NCBI GenBank assembly: GCA_964594865.1
Contig: CAZQMZ010000002.1
Span: forward strand, 49,055 to 113,054
Length of the DNA: 64,000 nucleotides
Source of the DNA: Caccovivens sp964594865
GTDB taxonomy: Bacteria; Bacillota; Clostridia; Christensenellales; UBA1242
Direction: 5' to 3'
Positions 1 through 7,478 of the stretch are shown here, one piece after another (position 1 is the first letter of the stretch; each line of letters opens with the position of its first letter). The position numbers and the translations under genes are program-made. Under the pieces are notes generated by a model. That model saw only the letters and a list, made by a program, of their open reading frames with translations. It made no database searches and had not been told where the DNA came from.

Positions 1-291
1 CCATATGCGAACGGCACAAGCATTGACAGCGAAAATGAGTATAGGAGTTTGCTCATTACGGCAAGCAGCAGTGCAAGAGAATATTATATGATCAACAAGT
101 CATCTTCTGGTTATGGTTTTTATGGCACGTTGAACTCTTCGATGTTCTCTGTTGAAAATGAAAACGTCGGTGAGGACGACGCGTGCGACTATATTGAAAT
201 CTATTTTGATATCGTCAAAACAAAAGGCGTGATTCAAAATTATAACTTTAAAGTTGCCATTGCTCTCATTGCAGCACAAGAATCTGCTTAA
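1..291 (+). CDS. C-terminal end of an unknown protein (partial)
   Basis: The reading frame is open from the first base of the window to TAA at 289-291, so the gene begins upstream and only about 96 residues are visible. The visible part is rich in Ser, Tyr, Asp and Asn and has no recognisable motif or membrane segment. It may be the extracytoplasmic end of a secreted or membrane protein, but that is inference from composition only. A strong hairpin terminator follows directly, so it ends its transcription unit. I do not recognise the family. Confidence 0.6.
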   Translation, partial: PYANGTSIDSENEYRSLLITASSSAREYYMINKSSSGYGFYGTLNSSMFSVENENVGEDDACDYIEIYFDIVKTKGVIQNYNFKVAIALIAAQESA

Positions 292-298
292 AATTATT

Positions 299-327
299 TG
301 AAGTGGTTTTTGCCACTTCTTTTTTAT
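299..327 (+). terminator. Rho-independent terminator
   Basis: A 7-bp stem (GAAGTGG/CCACTTC) with a short T-rich loop is followed by a run of T. It separates the upstream partial gene from floA. Confidence 0.8.
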
Positions 328-393
328 ATTTTTTTTGCCATAGGGTATGGACAAAACGACAAAAGTGTGCTATCATTGTTGTAAGGAGTTGTT

Positions 394-1386
394 ATGAGCG
401 TTGGAGCAATTATTGGACTTGTGGTTGCAGGGCTTGTTTTCATCTTTTTGTTGACAATCTTCATCTTGATGCCACGAAAAACTTATTTCACTGTTCTCTT
501 CTCGGGGTGTTATGTTTCGGTTTTCAAACTTATTTCCATGAAAATGCGCAAGGAAAATGTTGACGAGATTGTTTCGGCATATATCACGTCAAGAAAATCT
601 CATCTTGGTTTGACGCTTTTTGATTTGGAAGTTGTTTCAACGAGCGGTGGTCATCCAATCAAAATTGTCGACGGCTTGATTGCATCCAAGTCTGCAAATT
701 TGAATTTTGATTTCAATTTCGTCAAGGCGGTGGATATCTCTGGGCGCGATGTGCTGGAAGTTGTCCGTGAGTGTATCAATCCAAAAATCATCGAACTTCC
801 GCTTGTGACTGCAATAACACAAGACAATCTTGAACTCAACATCAAGGTTTCTTTGACTCTCAAAACCAATTTAAAAAACTTCTTGACTGGTGTGACGGAC
901 GAAACAATTTCTGCACGTGCAGTTGAAGCAATCGTCACCAAAGTTTTGAACACTTCAAGGGCAAAAGATTTGCTCTCTCATCCGGAACTTTTGGATAAGG
1001 CAGTGTTTGATGCCGGTGTCGATGAAAATTCGAAATATGAACTTGTTTCCGCAGATGTCATCTATGTGGATTTAGGGAACAATCGTTCGGTTCAGTTTGA
1101 AAAAGATGAAATCGAAAAACAACGAATTTTGATGGTCAATGAATTGGAACAAAGACGTTTGACCGCCGTTGCCGAAGAACAAGAAGCAAAAGTTAAGGCA
1201 GAAAAAATGCGTCTGAAAGTGATTGAACAAGAAGCTGAGGTGCCAAAGGCGATTGTCAAGGCAATTGAAGAGGGAAAAATCAAAGACGTGTTGGATTATT
1301 ATAAACTGCAAAACTTGCAGGCGGACACTGAAATGCGTCGCCGATTGACAGGAAAAGATGTTGATAAATTCGGTGACGAAGATTGA
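394..1386 (+). CDS. floA: Flotillin-like membrane scaffold FloA (YqfA)
   Basis: 330 residues, the normal length for the FloA/YqfA family. An N-terminal hydrophobic segment (about residues 4-27) is followed by an SPFH/band-7-type domain. The C-terminal half is a charged, Ala/Glu/Gln-rich coiled coil (about 225-300). The known role of FloA is to organise membrane microdomains that affect signalling, secretion and cell-wall enzymes. An AAGGAG-type site precedes the ATG. Neighbours match the Bacillus yqfA-yqfC-yqfD order, which strengthens the call. The partner NfeD protein is not seen upstream. It is probably co-transcribed with the next gene, which starts 12 bases after its stop. Confidence 0.92.
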   Translation: MSVGAIIGLVVAGLVFIFLLTIFILMPRKTYFTVLFSGCYVSVFKLISMKMRKENVDEIVSAYITSRKSHLGLTLFDLEVVSTSGGHPIKIVDGLIASKSANLNFDFNFVKAVDISGRDVLEVVRECINPKIIELPLVTAITQDNLELNIKVSLTLKTNLKNFLTGVTDETISARAVEAIVTKVLNTSRAKDLLSHPELLDKAVFDAGVDENSKYELVSADVIYVDLGNNRSVQFEKDEIEKQRILMVNELEQRRLTAVAEEQEAKVKAEKMRLKVIEQEAEVPKAIVKAIEEGKIKDVLDYYKLQNLQADTEMRRRLTGKDVDKFGDED

Positions 1387-1397
1387 AGGAGAATGTT

Positions 1398-1949
1398 ATG
1401 TTGGTTTGGTATTGTGTTGTCATCGCCATTGTTTTCGTCGGTCTGATTGCCTTTTTTGTGATAAGAGAATTGTTGGACAGAAGGAGATATAAAAAGTTGT
1501 GCAGTCCCGACAAAACACAAAAAACTGAAAAAGTTGAAAATTTGCAAGAAGAAAAGGAAGAGAAAATTGAAGCGGAACTTGAAGATTTTTCTCTTGAAAA
1601 CAAAAATGTAAGCATGGAAAGTTTTCTCCATCCTTTTGGAAAAAGAAAGAGAGAGTTTGATGATTTGGATGACTATGACGATTTTCACATGAAAAAGTTT
1701 GAAAGAAAGCCGGTTGAAGAAATTGAAGAAGAGGATGACGACGATTTTGACATCGATTTTGAAGACTTTGATGATGAAACAAAAATGGTCGACAGATTTA
1801 AATCTTATGACGATTTCAATTTTGATGAGGTGGAAGATAAGAAAATGGACGAAATTTTGGAGATGTTGAATGAATATTCTCCAAATGTCCGCAAAATGAT
1901 TTTGGACGACATTTTGAAGCGAAGAAATGTTGATGATGAAGACCTGTGA
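1398..1949 (+). CDS. Acidic single-pass membrane protein, unknown
   Basis: 183 residues. ATG at 1398 is preferred over upstream TTG at 1383 because AAGGAGA at 1386-1391 sits at the right distance from it. Residues 1-22 form one membrane helix, followed by a few basic residues. The rest is strikingly rich in Asp, Glu, Lys and Phe, with Asp/Glu runs around residues 110-135, and is probably cytoplasmic. No domain is recognised. It occupies the place of Bacillus yqfB between floA and yqfC but shows no clear similarity to it. It is probably translated from the floA message. Any link to flotillin function is inference from position. Confidence 0.75.
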   Translation: MLVWYCVVIAIVFVGLIAFFVIRELLDRRRYKKLCSPDKTQKTEKVENLQEEKEEKIEAELEDFSLENKNVSMESFLHPFGKRKREFDDLDDYDDFHMKKFERKPVEEIEEEDDDDFDIDFEDFDDETKMVDRFKSYDDFNFDEVEDKKMDEILEMLNEYSPNVRKMILDDILKRRNVDDEDL

Positions 1950-1966
1950 AAAGGTCTTTTTTCTTT
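1937..1966 (+). terminator. Terminator after the floA pair
   Basis: AAGACC/GGTCTT stem overlapping the stop codon region, followed by a T-rich tract. It ends the floA unit before the yqfC promoter. Confidence 0.75.
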
Positions 1967-1996
1967 TTCAAATGTCGACTTTTAGTGACATTTTTT

Positions 1997-2025
1997 TCAT
2001 TTATCACTTCTCTTTGGCATAAAAT
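1997..2025 (+). promoter_or_regulatory. Candidate sigma-E promoter of yqfC-yqfD
   Basis: TCATTTA (1997-2003), a 14-base spacer and CATAAAAT (2018-2025) resemble the sporulation sigma-E consensus (TCATATT, 13-14 bases, CATACAAT). In Bacillus, yqfC and yqfD are mother-cell sigma-E genes. The match is seen in the sequence; the assignment is inference. Confidence 0.55.
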
Positions 2026-2040
2026 ATTTTAGGTGAAAAT

Positions 2041-2304
2041 ATGTTTAATTTTATAAATGAAGTCAAGGAAAACATCAAAAATCCAAAGGGACTTGATTTG
2101 AATGGCTTTAATATCATAAATTTGTCAGGGCATATTTTGTATGCAGAAGGTCATCTTGGGCTTGTGACTCTCTCAAAAGAATTGATTTCTTTCAAGGTCA
2201 AAAAGGCGGTGATTATTGTGGAAGGACGAGATATGATTTTGTCCGAACTGTCTGACAACACAATCAAAATTTGTGGACATATAAAAAAAGTGGAGCAAAT
2301 TTAA
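2041..2304 (+). CDS. yqfC: Sporulation protein YqfC
   Basis: 87 residues, close to the usual 90-95 of the YqfC family. The central part matches the family pattern of short beta strands around a conserved Gly-His-Ile and an Glu-Gly-His-Leu-Gly stretch. YqfC is a small protein made in the mother cell under sigma-E in Bacillus, and its biochemical role is unknown. AGGTGA lies just upstream of the ATG. The stop codon overlaps the start of yqfD (TAATG), so the two are translationally coupled. Both the gene order and the candidate sigma-E promoter support the call. Confidence 0.85.
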   Translation: MFNFINEVKENIKNPKGLDLNGFNIINLSGHILYAEGHLGLVTLSKELISFKVKKAVIIVEGRDMILSELSDNTIKICGHIKKVEQI

Positions 2305-3437
2305 TGGAGTGGAAAAATCAGTCAAAATTTAAAATCTCTGGGTTAAATCAAGAAAAACTTCTCAATGAAATATCCAAAAATGTGACATTATGCGAAATTG
2401 ATCGACATTCAAAATCGAACACCACTTTCAAATGTTCCTATTTTGACCACAAAAAAGTTGAGAAAATTCTCAAAAAGAAAGGTGTCAAAGTGGAATCTGT
2501 CACGCATGAAGGGCTGATTTATCGTATCAAAAATATGCTGACATCATATGGGCTTATTGTTGCAATCATCATGTTTTCAATCTTTTATTTTGTGCAAAAT
2601 CAATTTGTTGTGCAATATCAAGTTCAAGGCGTGGACAAACTGTCAAGTGCTGATGTGGTGGAATTTGTTAAATCAAACTTTTCGTCAAACAAAAATTTGA
2701 TTGACACCGAACAAATTGAAATTGGGCTTGTTGAAAATTTTGAAGAAATCAGTTTTGCTTCATGCATAATCAAAGGTCAAACGCTTGTCATCAACATCAA
2801 GGAAAAACTTCTTCCTGACCAAATATATGGTGATTTCGCACCGCTGGTTGCACAAAAAAGTGGGAAAATCACGCAAATCAATTTGATTTCAGGCACTTTA
2901 TGTGTCAAGGTTGGAGATTTTGTTCAGGCGGGCGATGTGCTTGTGTTACCATACACCATTGACACTTCGGGAGAAATTCAAAAAGTTGAGGCGCAGGCAG
3001 AAATTATTGCGGATGTGTATAACGAAGGCAGTGCTGACCATTATGAAACATACATTGAAGTGACGCGAACAGGACGAGTGGCAATGCAAAACGAAATCAC
3101 ATTGTTTGGACTGACAATCTATACATTCAAAGAAGATTTTGAGTTTGAGATGTATGAAGTGGAAACAGAATATGTCAATTTGATTGAAAACTTGTTTTTG
3201 CCGTTCAAAATTCGCAAAACTTTCATATATGAGCTTGTCGAAAATGTTATTGAAAGTGATTTTGAAGATGTCAAAGAAGAATATATTGAAAAAGCGAGAG
3301 AAAAAGCCTTGGAAAATGTTGAAAATTGTGATACAATAAAAGAAGAATATTACACGCTCAGACATTTGGCAGGCGTTACGATTGTCAATTATTGCATTGT
3401 GACAGAAGAGAGTATTGCCACATACAGCGAAACATAG
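2304..3437 (+). CDS. yqfD: Sporulation protein YqfD
   Basis: 377 residues, typical for YqfD (about 390). ATG at 2304 is chosen because it overlaps the yqfC stop. The N-terminal domain (1-75) is cytoplasmic, one membrane helix spans about 80-100, and a large extracytoplasmic part follows. That part includes a biotinyl-lipoyl-like segment (around 185-225, with Gly-Xaa-Ile and VKVGD/VQAGDV-type turns). The family is needed for normal sporulation in some species; its molecular role is unknown. No phoH or pgpH-type gene follows, unlike in Bacillus. Confidence 0.88.
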   Translation: MEWKNQSKFKISGLNQEKLLNEISKNVTLCEIDRHSKSNTTFKCSYFDHKKVEKILKKKGVKVESVTHEGLIYRIKNMLTSYGLIVAIIMFSIFYFVQNQFVVQYQVQGVDKLSSADVVEFVKSNFSSNKNLIDTEQIEIGLVENFEEISFASCIIKGQTLVINIKEKLLPDQIYGDFAPLVAQKSGKITQINLISGTLCVKVGDFVQAGDVLVLPYTIDTSGEIQKVEAQAEIIADVYNEGSADHYETYIEVTRTGRVAMQNEITLFGLTIYTFKEDFEFEMYEVETEYVNLIENLFLPFKIRKTFIYELVENVIESDFEDVKEEYIEKAREKALENVENCDTIKEEYYTLRHLAGVTIVNYCIVTEESIATYSET

Positions 3438-3445
3438 GAGGAGAT

Positions 3446-3907
3446 ATGATCATTGAAGGCAAGGTTTTCCCTTACAAAAAAACCTTCAAAAAATTGTTTG
3501 CCCTTGTTGGAGAAATTCTTGGTGAAGACTTTTCCAACCTGAGCCTTTCAATCAATTTTGTCGGCGAGAAAGAAATTCAAGTATTAAACAAAAAATTTCG
3601 AGATATTGACAAGGTGACGGATGTGCTTTCTTTTCCAAATTTAAACAAAAAATATGATCAAAAATTGACCGATTTTTCAAATGAAATTTTGGACGACGTT
3701 TTGTTTTTGGGCGATATTGTCATTTGCAAAAAGGTGGCAAAGCGTCAAGCAAAAGAATATGGTCACAGTTTAAAGCGAGAGGTTTGTTTTTTGGCTGTTC
3801 ATGGACTTTTGCACCTTTTGGGATATGATCATGTTGAAGCGGATGAAGAAAAACTTATGCAAAAAACAACCGAAGAAATTTTATCAAAATTTGGAGTGAA
3901 AAAGTGA
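3446..3907 (+). CDS. ybeY: Endoribonuclease / rRNA maturation factor YbeY
   Basis: 153 residues. ATG at 3446 is preferred because AGGAGG lies just before it; an earlier in-frame start would overlap yqfD. The C-terminal zinc motif H-x3-H-x5-H is intact as HGLLHLLGYDH (about residues 120-130). YbeY is a single-strand endoribonuclease that works in 16S rRNA 3'-end maturation and ribosome quality control, often together with Era. Here era begins inside its stop codon (GTGA overlap), matching that partnership. Confidence 0.93.
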   Translation: MIIEGKVFPYKKTFKKLFALVGEILGEDFSNLSLSINFVGEKEIQVLNKKFRDIDKVTDVLSFPNLNKKYDQKLTDFSNEILDDVLFLGDIVICKKVAKRQAKEYGHSLKREVCFLAVHGLLHLLGYDHVEADEEKLMQKTTEEILSKFGVKK

Positions 3908-4728
3908 AGTGTGGTTATGTGGCAGTTTTGGGATTGCCAAATGCTGGCAAAAGCAGTCTTGTCAATTTTTTGGTTGGCGAAGAAGTGGCGATTGTTTCGC
4001 ATAGGCGTCAAACAACAAGAAATTCCATTTTGGGAATCAAAAATGGTGAAGGATATCAAATCATTTTCATAGACACACCGGGTATACATCACAGCAAAAA
4101 CAACTTGGATAGATTTATGATGAAAAATGTTCGAAGTGCAATTGCTGGTGCGGATGTTGTGCTCTATCTTTTTGATGGAAGCAAGAAGATGGAAATTGAA
4201 GAAGAGGAATATATTGAAAGTTTGAAAGAAAAAACTGACAACCTGATTTTGGTTCAAACAAAGGCTGACAAAAAAACTATTCAAGAAAAAGGCGATTTCA
4301 AAGTTTCTGTTTTGACGGGGCAAAATTTAGATTTGTTGGTTGAAAAAATTGTAGAAAAATTGCCCGAAACAGATGCGATTTTTGATGAAGATTTATACAC
4401 CGACAAAAGCATTTCTTTTTTGATAAGTGAAAAAATTCGAGGCGGTTTGTTGGAAATTTTGGATGATGAAATTCCACATGGGGTGGCAGTTGTTGTCAAT
4501 CGTTTTGAAGAAACGGATGAAAAAGTTTGGATTGATGCAGAAATCATTTGTGAAAGAGAACAACATAAAGGTATAATTATTGGAAAAAATGGCAAAAATT
4601 TAAAAAAAATTGGAGAAAAAGTGCGATTTTTTGCAGAAAATTTGTTAGATAAAAAATGTGTTATCAAACTCTTTGTTAAGGTTGATAAAAATTGGCGAGA
4701 TGGAAATGTTAATCCATATTGTAATTAA
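3904..4728 (+). CDS. era: GTPase Era, ribosome assembly factor
   Basis: 274 residues, slightly shorter than the usual 295-305. It starts with GTG at 3904, overlapping the ybeY stop. G1 is GLPNAGKS (10-17), a TTR switch follows, and G3 is DTPGIH. The G4 position reads TKAD instead of the common NKxD. The C-terminal KH domain carries the GxxG-type loop in GIIIGKNGKNLKKIG (about 220-235). Era binds the 3' end of 16S rRNA during small-subunit assembly. The shorter length comes mainly from the linker around G4-G5. It closes the floA-era block. Confidence 0.93.
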   Translation: MKCGYVAVLGLPNAGKSSLVNFLVGEEVAIVSHRRQTTRNSILGIKNGEGYQIIFIDTPGIHHSKNNLDRFMMKNVRSAIAGADVVLYLFDGSKKMEIEEEEYIESLKEKTDNLILVQTKADKKTIQEKGDFKVSVLTGQNLDLLVEKIVEKLPETDAIFDEDLYTDKSISFLISEKIRGGLLEILDDEIPHGVAVVVNRFEETDEKVWIDAEIICEREQHKGIIIGKNGKNLKKIGEKVRFFAENLLDKKCVIKLFVKVDKNWRDGNVNPYCN

Positions 4729-4739
4729 ATAATTAAGAA

Positions 4740-4830
4740 AAATATAAATAAATGATTAAAAAATATAAAAATTTTATTTAAAAATATAAATAAATCATTA
4801 AAAAATATAAAAATTTTATTTAAAAATATA
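4740..4830 (+). repeat. AT-only tandem repeat, about 42-bp period
   Basis: Two nearly identical copies of a 42-bp unit made almost only of A and T, differing at one G/C position (4754 versus 4796), plus a partial third copy. It lies in the 236-base gap between era and the DUF378 gene, which otherwise holds only a hairpin (about 4911-4944) before the next ribosome binding site. Confidence 0.8.
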
Positions 4831-4964
4831 AAAAAATACCAAAAAAATTTAAAAAACTCATTTTTTAGGCAAAATTTTCTTAAAATTTTGCTATTTTTTT
4901 ATTTTTAACCTTATTTTCGTATTTTTTCTTCAAAAACGAAAATACTTAAAAAGGGAGGTGTATT

Positions 4965-5204
4965 ATGATTATTGCAAATTTTATTGCCTATGTTTTGACA
5001 TTGATTGGCGCATTTAATTGGGGGCTCGTTGGAATTTTTGACTTCAATCTTGTCACATGGATTTGCGGAGCTTATCGAAACGGCTGGGCAATTGCCATCT
5101 ATGTTTTAATTTTGCTTGCGGCAATTTGGCTTATCATTTCGCCAATAATCTCACGCGGTATGTTGGACTTGGGATGTAAATATAGAAAAGAAAACGAAAA
5201 ATAA
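4965..5204 (+). CDS. DUF378 small membrane protein
   Basis: 79 residues with two membrane helices (about 5-25 and 44-62). The conserved DUF378 signature, L-x-x-x-GAxNWGLVG-x-F, is seen at residues 13-28, and a second helix after a short Arg/Asn loop completes the family pattern. The function of DUF378 proteins is unknown. AAGGGAGGTG upstream of the ATG is a strong ribosome binding site. A 10-bp inverted repeat (TATTTTCG..CGAAAATA) lies just before it and could be a regulatory hairpin. Confidence 0.88.
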   Translation: MIIANFIAYVLTLIGAFNWGLVGIFDFNLVTWICGAYRNGWAIAIYVLILLAAIWLIISPIISRGMLDLGCKYRKENEK

Positions 5205-5210
5205 AAAGAA

Positions 5211-5247
5211 AAAAATCGCAACTGAAAAGAGTTGACGATTTTTTTTA
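5211..5247. terminator. Bidirectional terminator between convergent genes
   Basis: AAATCG-AACT / AGTT-CGATTT stem with A-rich and T-rich flanks. It serves the DUF378 gene on plus and the nucleoside hydrolase on minus. Confidence 0.75.
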
Positions 5248-5256
5248 TGTTTCAAA

Positions 5257-6279
5257 TTATTTCTTTGCAACGGTTGACTTTTTTGATGTTGTTTTCTTTT
5301 TGGTTGTTTTCTTATCAGACCAGACAGGCTCTTTTGCCACTTTTGATTGTCTTGCAAGTTCAGGAATTTTGATGCCATTCATCTGTTGCAATTTTTTGAA
5401 AAGCATTTTTTGAAATTTTGGACGGTTTAAACCAAGAGCAATTTTAAACTGTCCTTTGCGGTTGAAAATTGGTGTGGTCTTTCCTGTTTTTAAGTCAAGT
5501 TGAATGTCGGCGCGCTTCATCTTGTATAGGCGAGGATAGAGAAGATAGTAGATTGCACAAATGTCGTTGTTGGCTATGCGACGGTCAGGATAGTTTGGCT
5601 CCCAATATGTTTCATATGTCTTTGCCAAAAATTTTCCAATGTCATTTGTTTGTTTAAGTTGCTCAACCTGTGCTTCTGTGAAATATCCAAAGTCGCGACC
5701 TATGCTTGACGGAACCATTATGGTTGGGATTTTGCTGTCGATTGTATATTTGAAAGCAGGAGCATCTGTACGAATGTTGAAAGAGTTGTAATTTGGATTT
5801 GTTTGTATTCCCATTGGTGCTCCACCCATCATGACAATTCTCTTGACCAAATCTTTGGCATCTGGGTGCTTGATCATCAAGTTTGCGAATGTTGTGTGAG
5901 GTCCAAGCTCAATGAAAGTGATTTCTTTTGGATTTGCTTTCAAGACTTCATAGATTGCATCTGAGGCATCCTTTGAAATTGGTTTATGCTTTGTTGTCTT
6001 TGGTGGTTTATATCCACCCAATCCTTCTTTGGTATGCAAAAATGAGGCATCCTCGGTGGAGTTGCCAAGACGTTTTTCATATCCTTTCACAACAGGAATA
6101 TCTTTATGGAATAAATCAAGAATGTGGCACATGTTTCGCACCGCATTATCAATGTTTATGTTGCCGTTGGATATGGAGATCAGTTTGATGTCAAATTTTG
6201 GATCATGCAAAGCGTAGACAAGACCGGTGGTGTCATCAACGCCCGGATCGGTGTCGATGATAAGTTTAATTTTTTTCAT
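5257..6279 (-). CDS. Inosine/uridine-preferring nucleoside hydrolase
   Basis: 340 residues. The calcium-binding signature DTDPGVDD sits at residues 9-16. Other family motifs are a mid-protein GGAP block and NIRTDAPAF, consistent with the nucleoside hydrolase fold. The enzyme splits ribonucleosides into base and ribose for salvage, probably in the cytosol. Substrate preference cannot be set from sequence. An extra C-terminal tail after about residue 315 is almost only Lys, Thr and Ser and may bind nucleic acid or be disordered. AGGAG precedes the ATG. Confidence 0.88.
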   Translation of the reverse strand: MKKIKLIIDTDPGVDDTTGLVYALHDPKFDIKLISISNGNINIDNAVRNMCHILDLFHKDIPVVKGYEKRLGNSTEDASFLHTKEGLGGYKPPKTTKHKPISKDASDAIYEVLKANPKEITFIELGPHTTFANLMIKHPDAKDLVKRIVMMGGAPMGIQTNPNYNSFNIRTDAPAFKYTIDSKIPTIMVPSSIGRDFGYFTEAQVEQLKQTNDIGKFLAKTYETYWEPNYPDRRIANNDICAIYYLLYPRLYKMKRADIQLDLKTGKTTPIFNRKGQFKIALGLNRPKFQKMLFKKLQQMNGIKIPELARQSKVAKEPVWSDKKTTKKKTTSKKSTVAKK

Positions 6280-6434
6280 ATAAACTCCTATTAAAGCTTG
6301 TTAAAACTCTCTAAGTATATCATTTTTTAAAACAAAAGTAAAACAAAAATAAGATGAAAAACAATAAAAAAAAGATGATATCAAAAACAAGAAAAAGCAC
6401 AAAAATTTTCATTTTTTTGTGATTTTTTTTAATT

Positions 6435-7175
6435 TTATATATTTTTACCAAGATTTTCGCTTATGGTGACAAGTTCGAATCCTTGCGATTTCAATGTGAC
6501 AATGATTTTTTCAAGCGCATTTTTTGTTGCTTCTGTTGGATGCAACAAGATGAAATCTCCACCTTTACAGTTGTTGACTGCGCGCTGATAGATCAAGTCG
6601 CTGTCTTGATCGCGCCAATCAATTGTGTCGCGTCCTTTTGTGCACATGATTGTTTTATATCCCAGAGAAGTGGCAATCTCAACAGTGTTTTTGTTGTATG
6701 AACCACTTGGAGGCGAAAACAAAGTCATCTCCACACCGATGAGTGATTTGACAAGATTGTGAGTGTTGATAATCTCTTCAAAATTTTTTTGAGCAGAAAG
6801 TGTGCCTTGATCTTTGTGATAATATCCATGATTTCCAATTTCATGTCCAGCATCATAAATCTTTTGGAGCATGTCACTTTCCTTAACCGCCCATGTTCCG
6901 CCAACAAAAAATGTGGTTGTCACATCGTTCCTTTCCAAAATCTCCAAAATTTCGTCTAAATATTCTGTTCCCCAATAGACATTGATCATCAGTGTCACTT
7001 TATTGGAAGTTTCGTCTCCACTGCAATAGACACCGTTGTAAATTTTCGATGAGGTGACATAATTGAGTCCATAGACAGCAAACATGGAGATTGAAATAAG
7101 CATAATGAAAATGACACAATTTGTGGCAATTCTTCGACCGCTCACAGTCCAGATTTTTGATCTTTTTGTTTTCAT
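6435..7175 (-). CDS. Polysaccharide deacetylase-like protein, non-canonical active site
   Basis: 246 residues from ATG at 7175; longer readings start in an implausible Cys/Phe-rich stretch. One N-terminal membrane helix (about 13-33) anchors a NodB-type domain. HxxxH is present (NHGYYHKD), as are PPSGSYN and LLHPT. The first motif, normally T-F-D-D-G, reads I-N-V-Y-W-G, so the catalytic Asp pair is absent. Relatives with NVYWG occur in Clostridia as I recall. It may bind rather than deacetylate cell-wall glycan, or use a changed mechanism. The 155-base gap downstream is AT-rich with only a weak hairpin (about 6397-6422). Confidence 0.8.
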   Translation of the reverse strand: MKTKRSKIWTVSGRRIATNCVIFIMLISISMFAVYGLNYVTSSKIYNGVYCSGDETSNKVTLMINVYWGTEYLDEILEILERNDVTTTFFVGGTWAVKESDMLQKIYDAGHEIGNHGYYHKDQGTLSAQKNFEEIINTHNLVKSLIGVEMTLFSPPSGSYNKNTVEIATSLGYKTIMCTKGRDTIDWRDQDSDLIYQRAVNNCKGGDFILLHPTEATKNALEKIIVTLKSQGFELVTISENLGKNI

Positions 7176-7432
7176 GCCATATAATATGTTGGGCAGGCAT
7201 AAAAAATGAAAACAAAGAATAAACTTGAAGCAAGTTGTGAAGATAAGTTTATGAAAGTTTGCAGAAAACATATATTTTTTCACCAAAAAACATATATTTT
7301 TTCGATTTTTTTATCAATTTTTTGAATTTTTTCTTAAAAATATGTTTTTTTGAGCGTTTTGTTGCATTTTCGGCATAACGCAAATAAGACAAAATATTTA
7401 AGTTTTCTTCAAAATATATTTTGGCTTTTTTA

Positions 7433-7461
7433 CTGAAAGTGCTATACTTAAATTGTATAAT
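7433..7461 (+). promoter_or_regulatory. Promoter of ftsK
   Basis: CTGAAA (7433-7438), 17 bases, TATAAT (7456-7461). An overlapping alternative is TTGGCT (7421-7426), 16 bases, TATACT (7443-7448). The first fits the start site better. Confidence 0.55.
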
Positions 7462-7478
7462 TCTGCAGTGGAGGCTGT

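Noticed and set aside
4740..4830. Replication origin or DnaA-box region in the AT-rich repeats after era
   Set aside because: It is AT-only, but no TTATNCACA-type boxes or dnaA/dnaN neighbours are present.
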